DNA from: Saprospiraceae bacterium UBA7687
GTDB lineage: Bacteria > Bacteroidota > Bacteroidia > Chitinophagales > Saprospiraceae
Length of the DNA stretch: 12,439 nucleotides
Direction: 5' to 3'
NCBI GenBank assembly: GCA_002482845.1
Contig: DLGT01000090.1
Span: 24,739-37,177 of the forward strand
Shown: one piece after another, positions 1-6,661 of the stretch
Layout of the letters: every line of letters starts with the position of its first letter
Position numbering within the stretch: the first letter of the stretch is position 1
The notes under the pieces: generated by a model
Databases searched by the model: none
Told to the model about the DNA's origin: nothing
Seen by the model: only the letters and a program-made list of their open reading frames with translations
Position numbers and translations under genes: made by a program

Positions 1-574
1 GAAGATACAAAATATTTTGTGGAACAACTAACCCCCCATTCCAATCAAACCCCCAGCCAGTTATCTCTTTTTTATCTACCCAATGCTCCCAATATTCTCC
101 ATATAGCGTACTATCACCACCTTCTATAATGTTATCATCAGCTGCAAAGATATGATGTCCATTGCTATAGCTAAATAATTTACCATCACCTAAGCTATAG
201 GATGCATTTGTTTCTCTAAAATCAGTGTATCGATTTTTATCTCTGTAGATTCTGACAGGATCATGATTGAAGTCAAAATTGGTAGCACCGTATAACACCG
301 TATCTTCTCCTACTATATCAAACCCTGGCGCATCATTTGCTAATCCAAATAACCAGTAATAATCATGATTTTGGCATGCAGCATTAATATTGTTAAAAAG
401 GATAACCATCGATACGATGACTATCCTAGTGATTAAAATCTTTACCTCTTTAAAAGAAAAATCAAAAAGTATCGCAAGCTGATTCTTTTCAGCAGATTTT
501 AAAGTTTCCATAATAACCGTCACGGATTTTTCAAATCTATTTGTCCATTTGTATGCTTTTTGAAAGTTTTCCAT
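1..574 (-). CDS. 5' part of a large exported protein, paralogue of the next gene (cut by window edge)
   Basis: The first 191 codons are visible, starting at the ATG complementary to 572-574; the gene continues beyond position 1. The start is chosen because it lies about 38 nt below a good promoter and aligns codon for codon with the start of the neighbouring gene. Residues 1-57 match the neighbour at 42 of 57 positions. They comprise a polar stretch, then a hydrophobic segment (about 48-62, ITRIVIVSMVILF) that probably acts as an export signal or anchor. After residue ~60 the two proteins diverge but keep spaced similarities: FDFN, a Gly-Lys/Glu-Leu-(Leu)-Phe-x-Tyr-x-Asn-Gly element, (I/V)EGG, and VPQ-x-IL. 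These resemble the first blades of propeller-like proteins exported by T9SS in Bacteroidota. Any PKD domain or sorting tail would lie outside the window. The exact function is unknown. It is not a fragment by decay: no stop or frameshift is seen. Confidence 0.8.
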   Translation of the reverse strand, partial: MENFQKAYKWTNRFEKSVTVIMETLKSAEKNQLAILFDFSFKEVKILITRIVIVSMVILFNNINAACQNHDYYWLFGLANDAPGFDIVGEDTVLYGATNFDFNHDPVRIYRDKNRYTDFRETNASYSLGDGKLFSYSNGHHIFAADDNIIEGGDSTLYGEYWEHWVDKKEITGWGFDWNGGLVVPQNILYL

Positions 575-716
575 ATTTCTACATTTTTACATTCACGTGC
601 TATATTTTTACCAAAGGTAAGCTTTTTATTTTTAAATCAAACTACTACATTATTTAAAATTTGTAGGTGTCTTTTTGTTAGGTGTAAAGTTGTTTTAGGA
701 TTATTTATGGTACTTG
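402..716 (-). repeat. Promoter-leader cassette, copy A
   Basis: This block aligns without gaps to 2675-2989 at a constant offset of 2273. By hand count the 142 bases upstream of the start codon differ at 13 positions (about 91% identity), and the 173 coding bases differ at 21 (about 88%). Similarity ends abruptly inside the coding region, just after the codons for SMV, and upstream near position 717. The block carries the promoter, the 5' UTR and the leader/signal region of the gene that runs leftwards. Confidence 0.9.
612..641 (-). promoter_or_regulatory. Bacteroidota-type promoter of the left gene
   Basis: On the minus strand TTTG (638-641) is followed by an 18-nt spacer and TACCTTTG (612-619), an exact match to the Bacteroidota -7 consensus TAnnTTTG. 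Transcription would begin near 605, giving a 5' UTR of roughly 30 nt before the ATG at 574. The same elements with the same spacing occur in copy B. No clear Shine-Dalgarno sequence is seen, which is common in this phylum. Confidence 0.7.
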
Positions 717-730
717 AGCAACCACGATTG

Positions 731-775
731 TCGAAGTTTGCAACTTCGATACATTACTCCTAGCATTTGAAATGC
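731..775. repeat. REP-like double palindrome
   Basis: Two hairpins sit 13 nt apart. The first is TCGAAGTT-TGC-AACTTCGA (731-749), with eight perfect pairs and a 3-nt loop. The second is GCATTT-G-AAATGC (763-775), with six perfect pairs around one base. A paired short-palindrome layout in an intergenic gap resembles REP/BIME elements, which are scattered by RAYT-type transposases. The element may also end or stabilise the transcript of the upstream minus-strand gene. No transposase is present here, so family membership is inferred. Confidence 0.55.
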
Positions 776-859
776 GTTTTAGATTGAACCCAAATCAATA
801 TATTCCGATAGCAATGCAGAGATTCCAATGTCTTTAAATATCGCTCAAAAAACTCATCT

Positions 860-897
860 CTCATAACTCATATCTTATATCTCATAACTCATATCTT
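860..897. repeat. 17-bp direct repeat overlapping a stop codon
   Basis: CTCATAACTCATATCTT occurs at 860-876 and again at 881-897, separated by ATAT, giving a 21-bp period. The second copy contains the TGA stop (889-891) and the last codons of the minus-strand gene. Read on the minus strand it is a run of GATATGAG-like units that extends to about 853, so replication slippage here could alter the extreme C-terminus. Confidence 0.75.
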
Positions 898-2847
898 CAC
901 CACCTTCCCACTCCTAATCTCTACCTCCCCATCCATCACTTTCCACACATACATCCCAGTAGCAAGCCCCGTCATATCCACATTATTCTGCCCATAATAG
1001 ATACGCTTCGTACGTACAGGGTGACCAGATATATCAAATATCATTATCTGTCCATACTGTGGTATATACTCACCTAGCGTGACGAGGAGATAGTCTTCTA
1101 CAGGATTAGGAAATAGGGTGATATCTGCTACTACTGCTGATATACCATCATCGACACTACTTGTACCTATAGTGATGGTGCGACACGAAGTGTTGCTACT
1201 ATTTTCATTGCTCACCGTGAGACATACATTGTAAGTACCTGATGCGGCAAAGCTATGATATGGATGTCTCATATTGACTCGTGGACTGCCATCACCAAAA
1301 TCCCAGCTCCATGCCTCCGGTCTGAAGTATGACAAGTCTGTGAAGCGTATCCGTAGATGGTCAATAGTATCTGGCTCGTAGCGGTATTTTGCTATAGGAT
1401 GATTGTCAAGGCCTAGGGTATCGCATAGGGAACCATCTAGTGGGCCTAATCGGTAATTTGGGAAGTTGGGTGCAGAACGACTTTGGAAGGGGACGGTAAT
1501 GTGATGTTGTCTAAAGGTACAAGCTTCTCCTGCTTCATCTGGAAAGTCCATCTGATGGATGTGTAAACTAGACCCTTGTCCACTAAAGTTATAAAGCCTG
1601 CCATCGGGGCCAGATGCAAAGACCCCAAATCCTATTTCAACTCTCCAAAACTCCCAATCATTTAGAAAACCATCATATGCAGCTACTTTTGTTTTGCTTA
1701 CATTTATATCTCCAGATTGTGTTTCGTACTGATATAAGTTATAAGCATTACACGCATATAAGTATTTACCTGATGGAGAAAAACTAATGCCTGTATGTAG
1801 GTCACCTTCATAATTTTCAATTGTATCTGACCTTAGATTACTAAGCTCTCCAGAACACCTATCAAAATCGTATAAATTGATTAATGTGCTATGATCCCAA
1901 TATAACATATCTATTGTGGCATATTGATCTCCATTTGGTGAGAAACATGCTTGACCAAAATCGTAACCCTTATGAAGTGACCCTATTTTTTGCTTTTTAT
2001 GCTCTTTTATACCTTCTTTATCAAATAGATAAATGTATTGTTCAGTTCCATCATGGCTGTTAATGATTATCCACCAATCTCTACCATTTCCATGTCTTGT
2101 AGCTACAATTTTTCCCGATTTAAAAACACCCTTTTTAATCACTTGATCATGGGCCACGATTTTGGATGAAATTTCACTATCAAATGCTAGAACATTGTAG
2201 GTAAATAAATCTTGTTTTTCTTCTATCAAATTATAAAGAGATGAAAGTATCAATAAACTATCTTTATCAGGCCATTTAAGTATCAAAATTCCCTGAGGAA
2301 CGATATAACCTCTTGGCCATTCAGAAAATGTAGCCCAAAGATTCCAGTACTCTATGTTGTTTGCCCCAATTTTTTCACCTCCTTCTACTTTCTGATGACT
2401 AGAATCACAGATTGCTTGTCCGTTAGTATAAAACAATAATTCACCTTGATCAGAACAATACATAGATATTGTGCCATACAACCTTAAATTCCTTTCTGGA
2501 GTCATTTTAATTTTGTATCCATCTTCATTGAACTCAAATTGATAAAATCTATACAATTTTTCTAATTCTTCAGGAGTCAAATTCCCATCTGGATCTACAT
2601 AAACATTAGAATAACCCATAGGCCAAATATGATCATTTCCATGTTGGGAAATCCCACAAATACTATCTATCATCATAACCATCGATACAATGACTATCCT
2701 TGTGATAATTGTCTTTATCTTATTAACTGAAAAATCAAAAAGCATCGCAAGTTGATTCTTTTCAGTAGATTTTATAGTTTCCATAAAAATCGTCACGGAT
2801 TTTTCACATCTATTTATCCAATTGTATGCTTTTAGAAAGTTTTCCAT
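889..2847 (-). CDS. Secreted propeller/PKD protein with T9SS C-terminal sorting domain
   Basis: A 652-residue protein with a polar N-terminal leader (1-47) and a hydrophobic stretch (about 48-64, IITRIVIVSMVMMIDSI) as probable export signal. A body (about 70-470) follows, with propeller-like motifs: GTIS with GELLFYTNG (125-143), CFSPNGDQYA (301-310), SFSPSGKYLY (355-364) and SGPDGRLYNF (412-421). A PKD domain (about 486-562) contains WSWDFGDG (513-520). The T9SS type A sorting tail (about 574-652) starts with LFPNP (578-582) and ends GMYVWKV...GKVVKI. In this family the tail routes the protein through the outer membrane, where it is removed or replaced by a surface anchor. The start is supported by the promoter 38 nt upstream and by alignment with the paralogue. 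The role is unknown; surface adhesion or matrix binding is possible. Base composition is lower in GC in the N-terminal two thirds than in the last ~245 codons. Confidence 0.88.
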   Translation of the reverse strand: MENFLKAYNWINRCEKSVTIFMETIKSTEKNQLAMLFDFSVNKIKTIITRIVIVSMVMMIDSICGISQHGNDHIWPMGYSNVYVDPDGNLTPEELEKLYRFYQFEFNEDGYKIKMTPERNLRLYGTISMYCSDQGELLFYTNGQAICDSSHQKVEGGEKIGANNIEYWNLWATFSEWPRGYIVPQGILILKWPDKDSLLILSSLYNLIEEKQDLFTYNVLAFDSEISSKIVAHDQVIKKGVFKSGKIVATRHGNGRDWWIIINSHDGTEQYIYLFDKEGIKEHKKQKIGSLHKGYDFGQACFSPNGDQYATIDMLYWDHSTLINLYDFDRCSGELSNLRSDTIENYEGDLHTGISFSPSGKYLYACNAYNLYQYETQSGDINVSKTKVAAYDGFLNDWEFWRVEIGFGVFASGPDGRLYNFSGQGSSLHIHQMDFPDEAGEACTFRQHHITVPFQSRSAPNFPNYRLGPLDGSLCDTLGLDNHPIAKYRYEPDTIDHLRIRFTDLSYFRPEAWSWDFGDGSPRVNMRHPYHSFAASGTYNVCLTVSNENSSNTSCRTITIGTSSVDDGISAVVADITLFPNPVEDYLLVTLGEYIPQYGQIMIFDISGHPVRTKRIYYGQNNVDMTGLATGMYVWKVMDGEVEIRSGKVVKI

Positions 2848-2989
2848 ATTTCTACATTTTCACATTTACTTGCTATATTTTTACCAAAGGTAAGCTTTTT
2901 ATTTTTATTACAAACTACTACATTATTTAAAATTTGTAAGTGTCTTTTTGTATAGTGTGAAGTTGTTTTAGGATTATTTATGAAACTTG
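2675..2989 (-). repeat. Promoter-leader cassette, copy B
   Basis: This is the second copy of the block described at 402-716, with no insertions or deletions between the copies. It drives and begins the 889-2847 gene. A 17-bp piece at its upstream edge, GTGAAGTTGTTTTAGGA (2957-2973), recurs imperfectly as GTGAAGTAATTTTAGGA (2989-3005), just outside the block. Confidence 0.9.
2885..2914 (-). promoter_or_regulatory. Bacteroidota-type promoter of the 889-2847 gene
   Basis: On the minus strand TTTG (2911-2914), an 18-nt spacer and TACCTTTG (2885-2892) form an exact TAnnTTTG promoter, identical to that of the paralogous gene. The predicted transcript start near 2878 leaves about 30 nt before the ATG at 2847. 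The two genes are therefore probably expressed by the same primary sigma factor and perhaps co-regulated. Confidence 0.7.
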
Positions 2990-3026
2990 TGAAGTAATTT
3001 TAGGACGAAAAGCTGTCAAAACTACC

Positions 3027-3183
3027 TATTTCCTCCCTATCTACTCCGTACTTACTCCCTATCAACTCCCTACATGCTCCGTACACGTTCCGTATATACT
3101 CCCACCACATTCCCACCGAGTTCCCACTGAGTTCCCACCGAGTTCCCACGAGTTCCCACCGAGTTCCCACTAGATCCCACTAG
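3027..3183. repeat. 11-bp tandem repeat array, about 14 units
   Basis: The period is 11 bp. Units 1-7 (3027-3103) follow a degenerate pattern TA-n4-(C/T)TCC(C/G), for example TATCTACTCCG and TATCAACTCCC. Units 8-14 (3104-3178) are more uniform, of the type ACCGAGTTCCC; two of them are 10 bp long, and a partial unit closes the array. The plus strand is pyrimidine-rich throughout. The period is close to one helical turn, so each unit presents the same face of the DNA. It lies upstream of both divergent promoters. Confidence 0.85.
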
Positions 3184-3184
3184 C

Positions 3185-3230
3185 GTCGACTGATGCATTA
3201 AAGTATCAGTGGACGTGCATAAAAGTATCA
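3185..3230. promoter_or_regulatory. Inverted repeat and 22-bp-spaced direct repeat, possible operator
   Basis: GTCGACTGAT (3185-3194) and ATCAGTGGAC (3205-3214) pair at 9 of 10 positions around a 10-nt loop. TGCATTAAAGTATCA (3194-3208) recurs as TGCATAAAAGTATCA (3216-3230), one mismatch in 15, exactly 22 bp later, or two helical turns. No T-run follows on either strand, so a terminator is unlikely. A protein-binding site is possible but inferred. Confidence 0.4.
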
Positions 3231-3465
3231 CATCAAAATTGGTCCGTTTTTTAATTAGCTGCTACCCTACTTCACAACCCATCACTAAACAACTGATTAA
3301 CAATTATTTAAGGCTAAACACCTATATCAAAATAGAACTAAATACATGTCCCAACATAACCCTTATATAAGCGAAATGCCCATTTTTTTGATACATTTGG
3401 ACCACTGCTTTCTGACTGTTTTACCATTTACATCCGAAATTACATCCATTTAATCTTAAATTTAC

Positions 3466-3495
3466 GTGCGCTTTCAATTCGAAATCGTACATTTG
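3466..3495 (+). promoter_or_regulatory. Probable yidC promoter
   Basis: TACATTTG (3488-3495) matches TAnnTTTG exactly, and GTG at 3466-3468, 19 nt upstream, is a near match to the TTG -33 element. Transcription from about 3502 would give a short leader before the ATG at 3518. A second TACATTTG at 3392-3399 lacks a -33 match. Confidence 0.45.
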
Positions 3496-3517
3496 CGCAA
3501 ATTTTACCAATAAGATA

Positions 3518-5398
3518 ATGGAACGTAATCACATCATAGGATTTATATTGATTTTTGCAACGTTGATGTTGTGGAATGTTGCTACTGCACCATCTAAAGA
3601 AGAACAAGCTGAAGCTAAAAGAATTCAAGACTCTATAGCTTTGGTCAATTCTGTGGACCCAACAGACACATTAGTTACAACTCCAAGCGTCATAGATACT
3701 GTGGCGACTCCGAATCTAGTAAATGATTCATTATCAAGCCAAGCAAACGTCATTAAATATGGTGCTTTTGCATCTTCAATTTCTGGTTCGGAATCTGAAG
3801 AAGTACTTGAAAATGACTTTATCAGAATCACCTTTACCAATAAAGGTGGTAGAATAAAAGAAGCAATCCTAAAACAACACTATAAGACTGTAACGGATAG
3901 CGCAGGTAACGATAGCAAAGAGTTGATTAAAATACTAAATAGCCCGAAAAACAAATTTGACTATACACTCGATGTACCAGGAGCTTTAAACAAATCAGTG
4001 AAAACCAGCGATTTGTTTTTTACAGCAGAAAAACAAGGTAATACGATCAGCTTTAAGGCAAAAGCAGGAGAAAATGGCTTTTTCGAACAAAAGTATGAAT
4101 TGCTTCCTGATGGATATACGTTAAACTATAGTATAAAAACGAGTGGTTTAGGAAGTGTATTGGCTTCAAATACTAAGGATTTATCTCTTTATTGGGAAAA
4201 TCACTTGAGCAAATACGAAAAAGGTGCGCAATTTGAGCAAAGTTATTCAACTGTCTATTTCAAAGAAAAGGATGAAAGAAGAGACTATTGCAATTGTGTG
4301 TCAGATGATAGCAAAGACTTGAGCAATAAAAGTTTAGAATGGATAGCTCATACCAATCAGTTTTTTAATACCTCTCTTATTGCCAAAGGTCAGACGTTTT
4401 CATCAGGTATCTTGACGACCAAAATGACAGACATCAAACAAAGTAGTGATGTTAAAGTAGTTACTTCTGATCTCAAAATCCCAATGTCTAACCTTGACAA
4501 TGGTACATTTGAGATGGCCATGTATGTAGGACCCAATGAATTTAAAAGATTGCAAGCCTTCAATAATGATCTAGAAGAAATCATTCCTTTCGGTTCAAGT
4601 ATTTTTGGTACGATTAATAGATGGTTCATCCGTCCGTTCTTTGATTTTCTATCTACATATATCGGTAGTAAAGGTATCGTGATCATCTTACTTATCTTCT
4701 TGATTAAGATGCTTTTATATCCACTCATGTACAAAATGCTTTACTCACAAGCAAAAATGGGTGCATTAAAACCAGAGTTGGCGCATCTTAAAGAAAAGTA
4801 CAAAGATGATATGCAAAAGCAACAAATGGAGACCATGAAGATCTACCGTGAGTATGGGGTAAGTCCACTCGGTGGTTGCCTGCCTATGCTCTTACAAATG
4901 CCGATTTGGTATGCATTATTCAGGTTTTTCCCAGCGTCCATTACCTTTAGGCAAGAGCCTTTCTTGTGGGCGTCAGATCTCTCAACTTATGACGTACTGT
5001 TCAATCTAGGATTTGAAATTCCATTTTTTGGCGCACACGTGAGTTTGTTTACTTTGCTTTGGGCAGTCTCTACGATCGTATACACCTATTACAACATGCA
5101 GAATATGGATCTTTCTGCCAATCCTGCAATGAAATATGTACAATATTTAATGCCTGTCATGTTTTTGGCATTCTTTAACAATTATGCATCTGGTTTGACT
5201 TGTTATATGTTTTTCAGTAACTTGATCAATATCCTTCAAACGGTTATAACCAAAAATTATATCTTTGATGAAGCCAAGATCAGGGCGCAACTCATGATTG
5301 AGAAGGATAAGCCCAAAAAGAAGAGTGGTTTCCAAGCAAAACTTGAAGAAGCCATGAAACAACAACAAGCCGTTCAAGAGCAAAAGAAGAAGAAATAA
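3518..5398 (+). CDS. yidC: Membrane protein insertase YidC
   Basis: A 626-residue YidC/Oxa1-family insertase that places proteins in the inner membrane, alone or with SecYEG. It starts with a membrane segment (about 5-21, HIIGFILIFATLMLW) typical of Bacteroidota YidC. A large periplasmic P1 domain (about 25-360) follows, with a Ser/Thr/Val-rich linker at its start. The conserved five-helix core begins near 375. The hydrophilic-groove charge is Lys397 in FLIKMLLYPL, where the E. coli protein has Arg. GGCLPMLLQMPIWYALFRF (452-470) and the NPAMKY to YASGLTCYMFFSNL region (535-569) are family hallmarks. The tail (595-626) is Lys-rich, as expected for ribosome contact. The ATG has an exact TAnnTTTG box upstream. 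It is full length with no defects, and 110 nt separate it from gpsA. Confidence 0.97.
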   Translation: MERNHIIGFILIFATLMLWNVATAPSKEEQAEAKRIQDSIALVNSVDPTDTLVTTPSVIDTVATPNLVNDSLSSQANVIKYGAFASSISGSESEEVLENDFIRITFTNKGGRIKEAILKQHYKTVTDSAGNDSKELIKILNSPKNKFDYTLDVPGALNKSVKTSDLFFTAEKQGNTISFKAKAGENGFFEQKYELLPDGYTLNYSIKTSGLGSVLASNTKDLSLYWENHLSKYEKGAQFEQSYSTVYFKEKDERRDYCNCVSDDSKDLSNKSLEWIAHTNQFFNTSLIAKGQTFSSGILTTKMTDIKQSSDVKVVTSDLKIPMSNLDNGTFEMAMYVGPNEFKRLQAFNNDLEEIIPFGSSIFGTINRWFIRPFFDFLSTYIGSKGIVIILLIFLIKMLLYPLMYKMLYSQAKMGALKPELAHLKEKYKDDMQKQQMETMKIYREYGVSPLGGCLPMLLQMPIWYALFRFFPASITFRQEPFLWASDLSTYDVLFNLGFEIPFFGAHVSLFTLLWAVSTIVYTYYNMQNMDLSANPAMKYVQYLMPVMFLAFFNNYASGLTCYMFFSNLINILQTVITKNYIFDEAKIRAQLMIEKDKPKKKSGFQAKLEEAMKQQQAVQEQKKKK

Positions 5399-5423
5399 GA
5401 TACCCAAAAAGATCTGGGTCTCT
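5398..5423 (+). terminator. Hairpin directly after yidC
   Basis: AGATACCCA (5398-5406) and TGGGTCTCT (5415-5423) pair at 8 of 9 positions around an 8-nt loop, beginning at the last base of the yidC stop codon. No T-run follows (AATAATAC), so it may be a weak terminator or an mRNA 3'-end stabiliser rather than a classical intrinsic terminator. Confidence 0.4.
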
Positions 5424-5508
5424 AATAATACACGGCCCAACATTATAATTCTTATATCTCTGAGTGGTCAACATCGGCTCTTAAAATCTTTTATTTAATC
5501 ATGCGCTT

Positions 5509-6540
5509 ATGAAAACAGTCGGTGTCATTGGTGCCGGTAGTTTCGGTATCACAATTGCCAAAATACTTTCGAGAAATGTAGATGTCTTGATGTACTCCAG
5601 AAAATCTGAAGTCATCGACAATATTAATATTCGCCATGAACTCATGGGTAACCAATTGAGACCCAATATTACAGGTACTACCGATATTGAAAAAATGACT
5701 ACATCGTGCGAATTGTTATTTGCAGTCGTTCCTTCATCTAATTTTCGGAATATGATGAAAGACTTCTGTCCTTATCTAAAACCTTCCCATATCATCATAC
5801 AGGGTACCAAAGGACTTGACGTCAGTAGGATAAAAGAAGAAGATTACAACAATCTTAACTTCTCCAAAAGCGACATCTGTACCATGACAGAAGTCATCAC
5901 CCAAGAAAGTTCGGTCATAAGAGTAGGATGTCTCTCAGGACCAAATCTTGCAAAAGAAATCTTATCTGGCCAACCTGCTGCCACCGTTATCGCATCAGAA
6001 TTTGATGAAGTTATTAAGTTAGGCCAGACGGTATTGAGTAGCAAAAAATTCTTTGCGTTTGGGTCTCATGATCTCAAAGCAGCAGAAATAGCAGGCGCAT
6101 TCAAAAACATCATCGCCCTTGCATCAGGCATTCTCGCAGGAATGGGCATGGGTAAAAACATGCAGTCATTACTCATCACACGTGGACTTAGAGAGATGAT
6201 ATATTTCGGTACAGCTATGGGAACTAGCGGCGCAGCATATCTCGGTATGGCCGGCATCGGTGATCTCATAGCAACAGCCACAAGTGAAGATAGCCGAAAT
6301 TATACTTTCGGAAAACGACTCGCTCAAGGAGAAGACTTTAACCATATTATGGCTACTTCGACAGAAGTTGTAGAAGGTGTAAGAACGTTAAAAATTATAA
6401 ACCAATTGGCAAAACATGAAAAGCTTGTCCTACCTATTGTTCAGGTATTACATAAAGTCATTTTTGAAGGATTTGACATGCAGAGAGCGCTTGACTTCCT
6501 GATGAACGACAGTTTTGCAGTGGACGTGGATTTTTTGTAA
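5509..6540 (+). CDS. gpsA: NAD(P)-dependent glycerol-3-phosphate dehydrogenase
   Basis: A 343-residue cytosolic enzyme that reduces dihydroxyacetone phosphate to sn-glycerol 3-phosphate, the backbone precursor of phospholipids. The Rossmann dinucleotide motif GAGSFG is at 8-13. TKGLD (100-104) and SGPNLAKE (143-150, with Lys149) are characteristic. The C-terminal helical domain holds the catalytic Lys199 in AGAFKNIIALASGI, and GIGDLIATATSEDSRNYTFG (259-278), the substrate-phosphate region with Arg273-Asn274. Length and motif order are normal for the family. The ATG at 5509 sits seven residues before the Rossmann glycines, as usual. No exact TAnnTTTG box lies in the 110-nt gap before it, so it may be read from yidC or from a promoter I cannot identify. 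Confidence 0.97.
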   Translation: MKTVGVIGAGSFGITIAKILSRNVDVLMYSRKSEVIDNINIRHELMGNQLRPNITGTTDIEKMTTSCELLFAVVPSSNFRNMMKDFCPYLKPSHIIIQGTKGLDVSRIKEEDYNNLNFSKSDICTMTEVITQESSVIRVGCLSGPNLAKEILSGQPAATVIASEFDEVIKLGQTVLSSKKFFAFGSHDLKAAEIAGAFKNIIALASGILAGMGMGKNMQSLLITRGLREMIYFGTAMGTSGAAYLGMAGIGDLIATATSEDSRNYTFGKRLAQGEDFNHIMATSTEVVEGVRTLKIINQLAKHEKLVLPIVQVLHKVIFEGFDMQRALDFLMNDSFAVDVDFL

Positions 6541-6563
6541 AATAGCTTCTACTTCTGTCATTG

Positions 6564-6593
6564 GTCAAAGTCATTCAATATTAAATCTTTGAC
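6564..6593. other. Inverted repeat upstream of ppk1
   Basis: GTCAAAG (6564-6570) and CTTTGAC (6587-6593) pair perfectly over 7 bp around a 16-nt AT-rich loop, in the 121-nt gap between gpsA and ppk1. No T-run follows. It could be a dyad operator for ppk1 or a weak transcript end for gpsA; the sequence does not decide. Confidence 0.35.
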
Positions 6594-6661
6594 TTGGATG
6601 CGAATTTATTTGGAAAAACCTAAAAATCTATGCATTTTTGCCCCTTAGGAATAATTCATTT

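Larger units (their letters stand above)
575..888. other. Intergenic region between the two paralogous genes
   Basis: This 314-nt gap holds the promoter half of cassette A (575-716), the REP-like double palindrome (731-775) and the direct repeat ending at 897. The rest (776-859) is AT-rich, with no hairpin followed by a T-run, so no classical terminator for the 889-2847 gene is evident. A plus-strand reading frame at 560-763 is open by chance, across the promoter. Confidence 0.6.
2848..3517. other. Divergent intergenic region between the secreted-protein gene and yidC
   Basis: This 670-nt gap contains the promoter half of cassette B, the 11-bp repeat array, the hairpin/direct-repeat pair and the yidC promoter, each listed separately. 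The remainder (about 3231-3465) is AT-rich, with no credible reading frame, tRNA or structured RNA that I can recognise. Confidence 0.6.

Noticed and set aside
560..763. Plus-strand 67-codon reading frame
   Set aside because: It covers the minus-strand promoter and 5' end of cassette A in antisense, has no family resemblance, and the matching frame in copy B is not conserved as a protein.
3027..3183. The 11-bp array as a CRISPR array
   Set aside because: Units are far too short and directly abutting, with no spacers and no cas genes nearby.
3185..3214. Inverted repeat as an intrinsic terminator
   Set aside because: No T-run follows on either strand, and neither flanking gene ends here.
3392..3399. 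Second TACATTTG box as a promoter for yidC
   Set aside because: It matches the -7 consensus but has no TTG-like element at the right distance and lies 119 nt above the start; the box at 3488-3495 is better placed.
4390..4734. Minus-strand 114-codon frame inside yidC
   Set aside because: Antisense shadow of a highly conserved coding region, with no promoter and no recognisable protein features.
6638..6661. Upstream TTG start for ppk1
   Set aside because: It would add eight residues not expected in PPK1; the ATG at 6662 has AGGA at 6647-6650 and fits the usual N-terminus.
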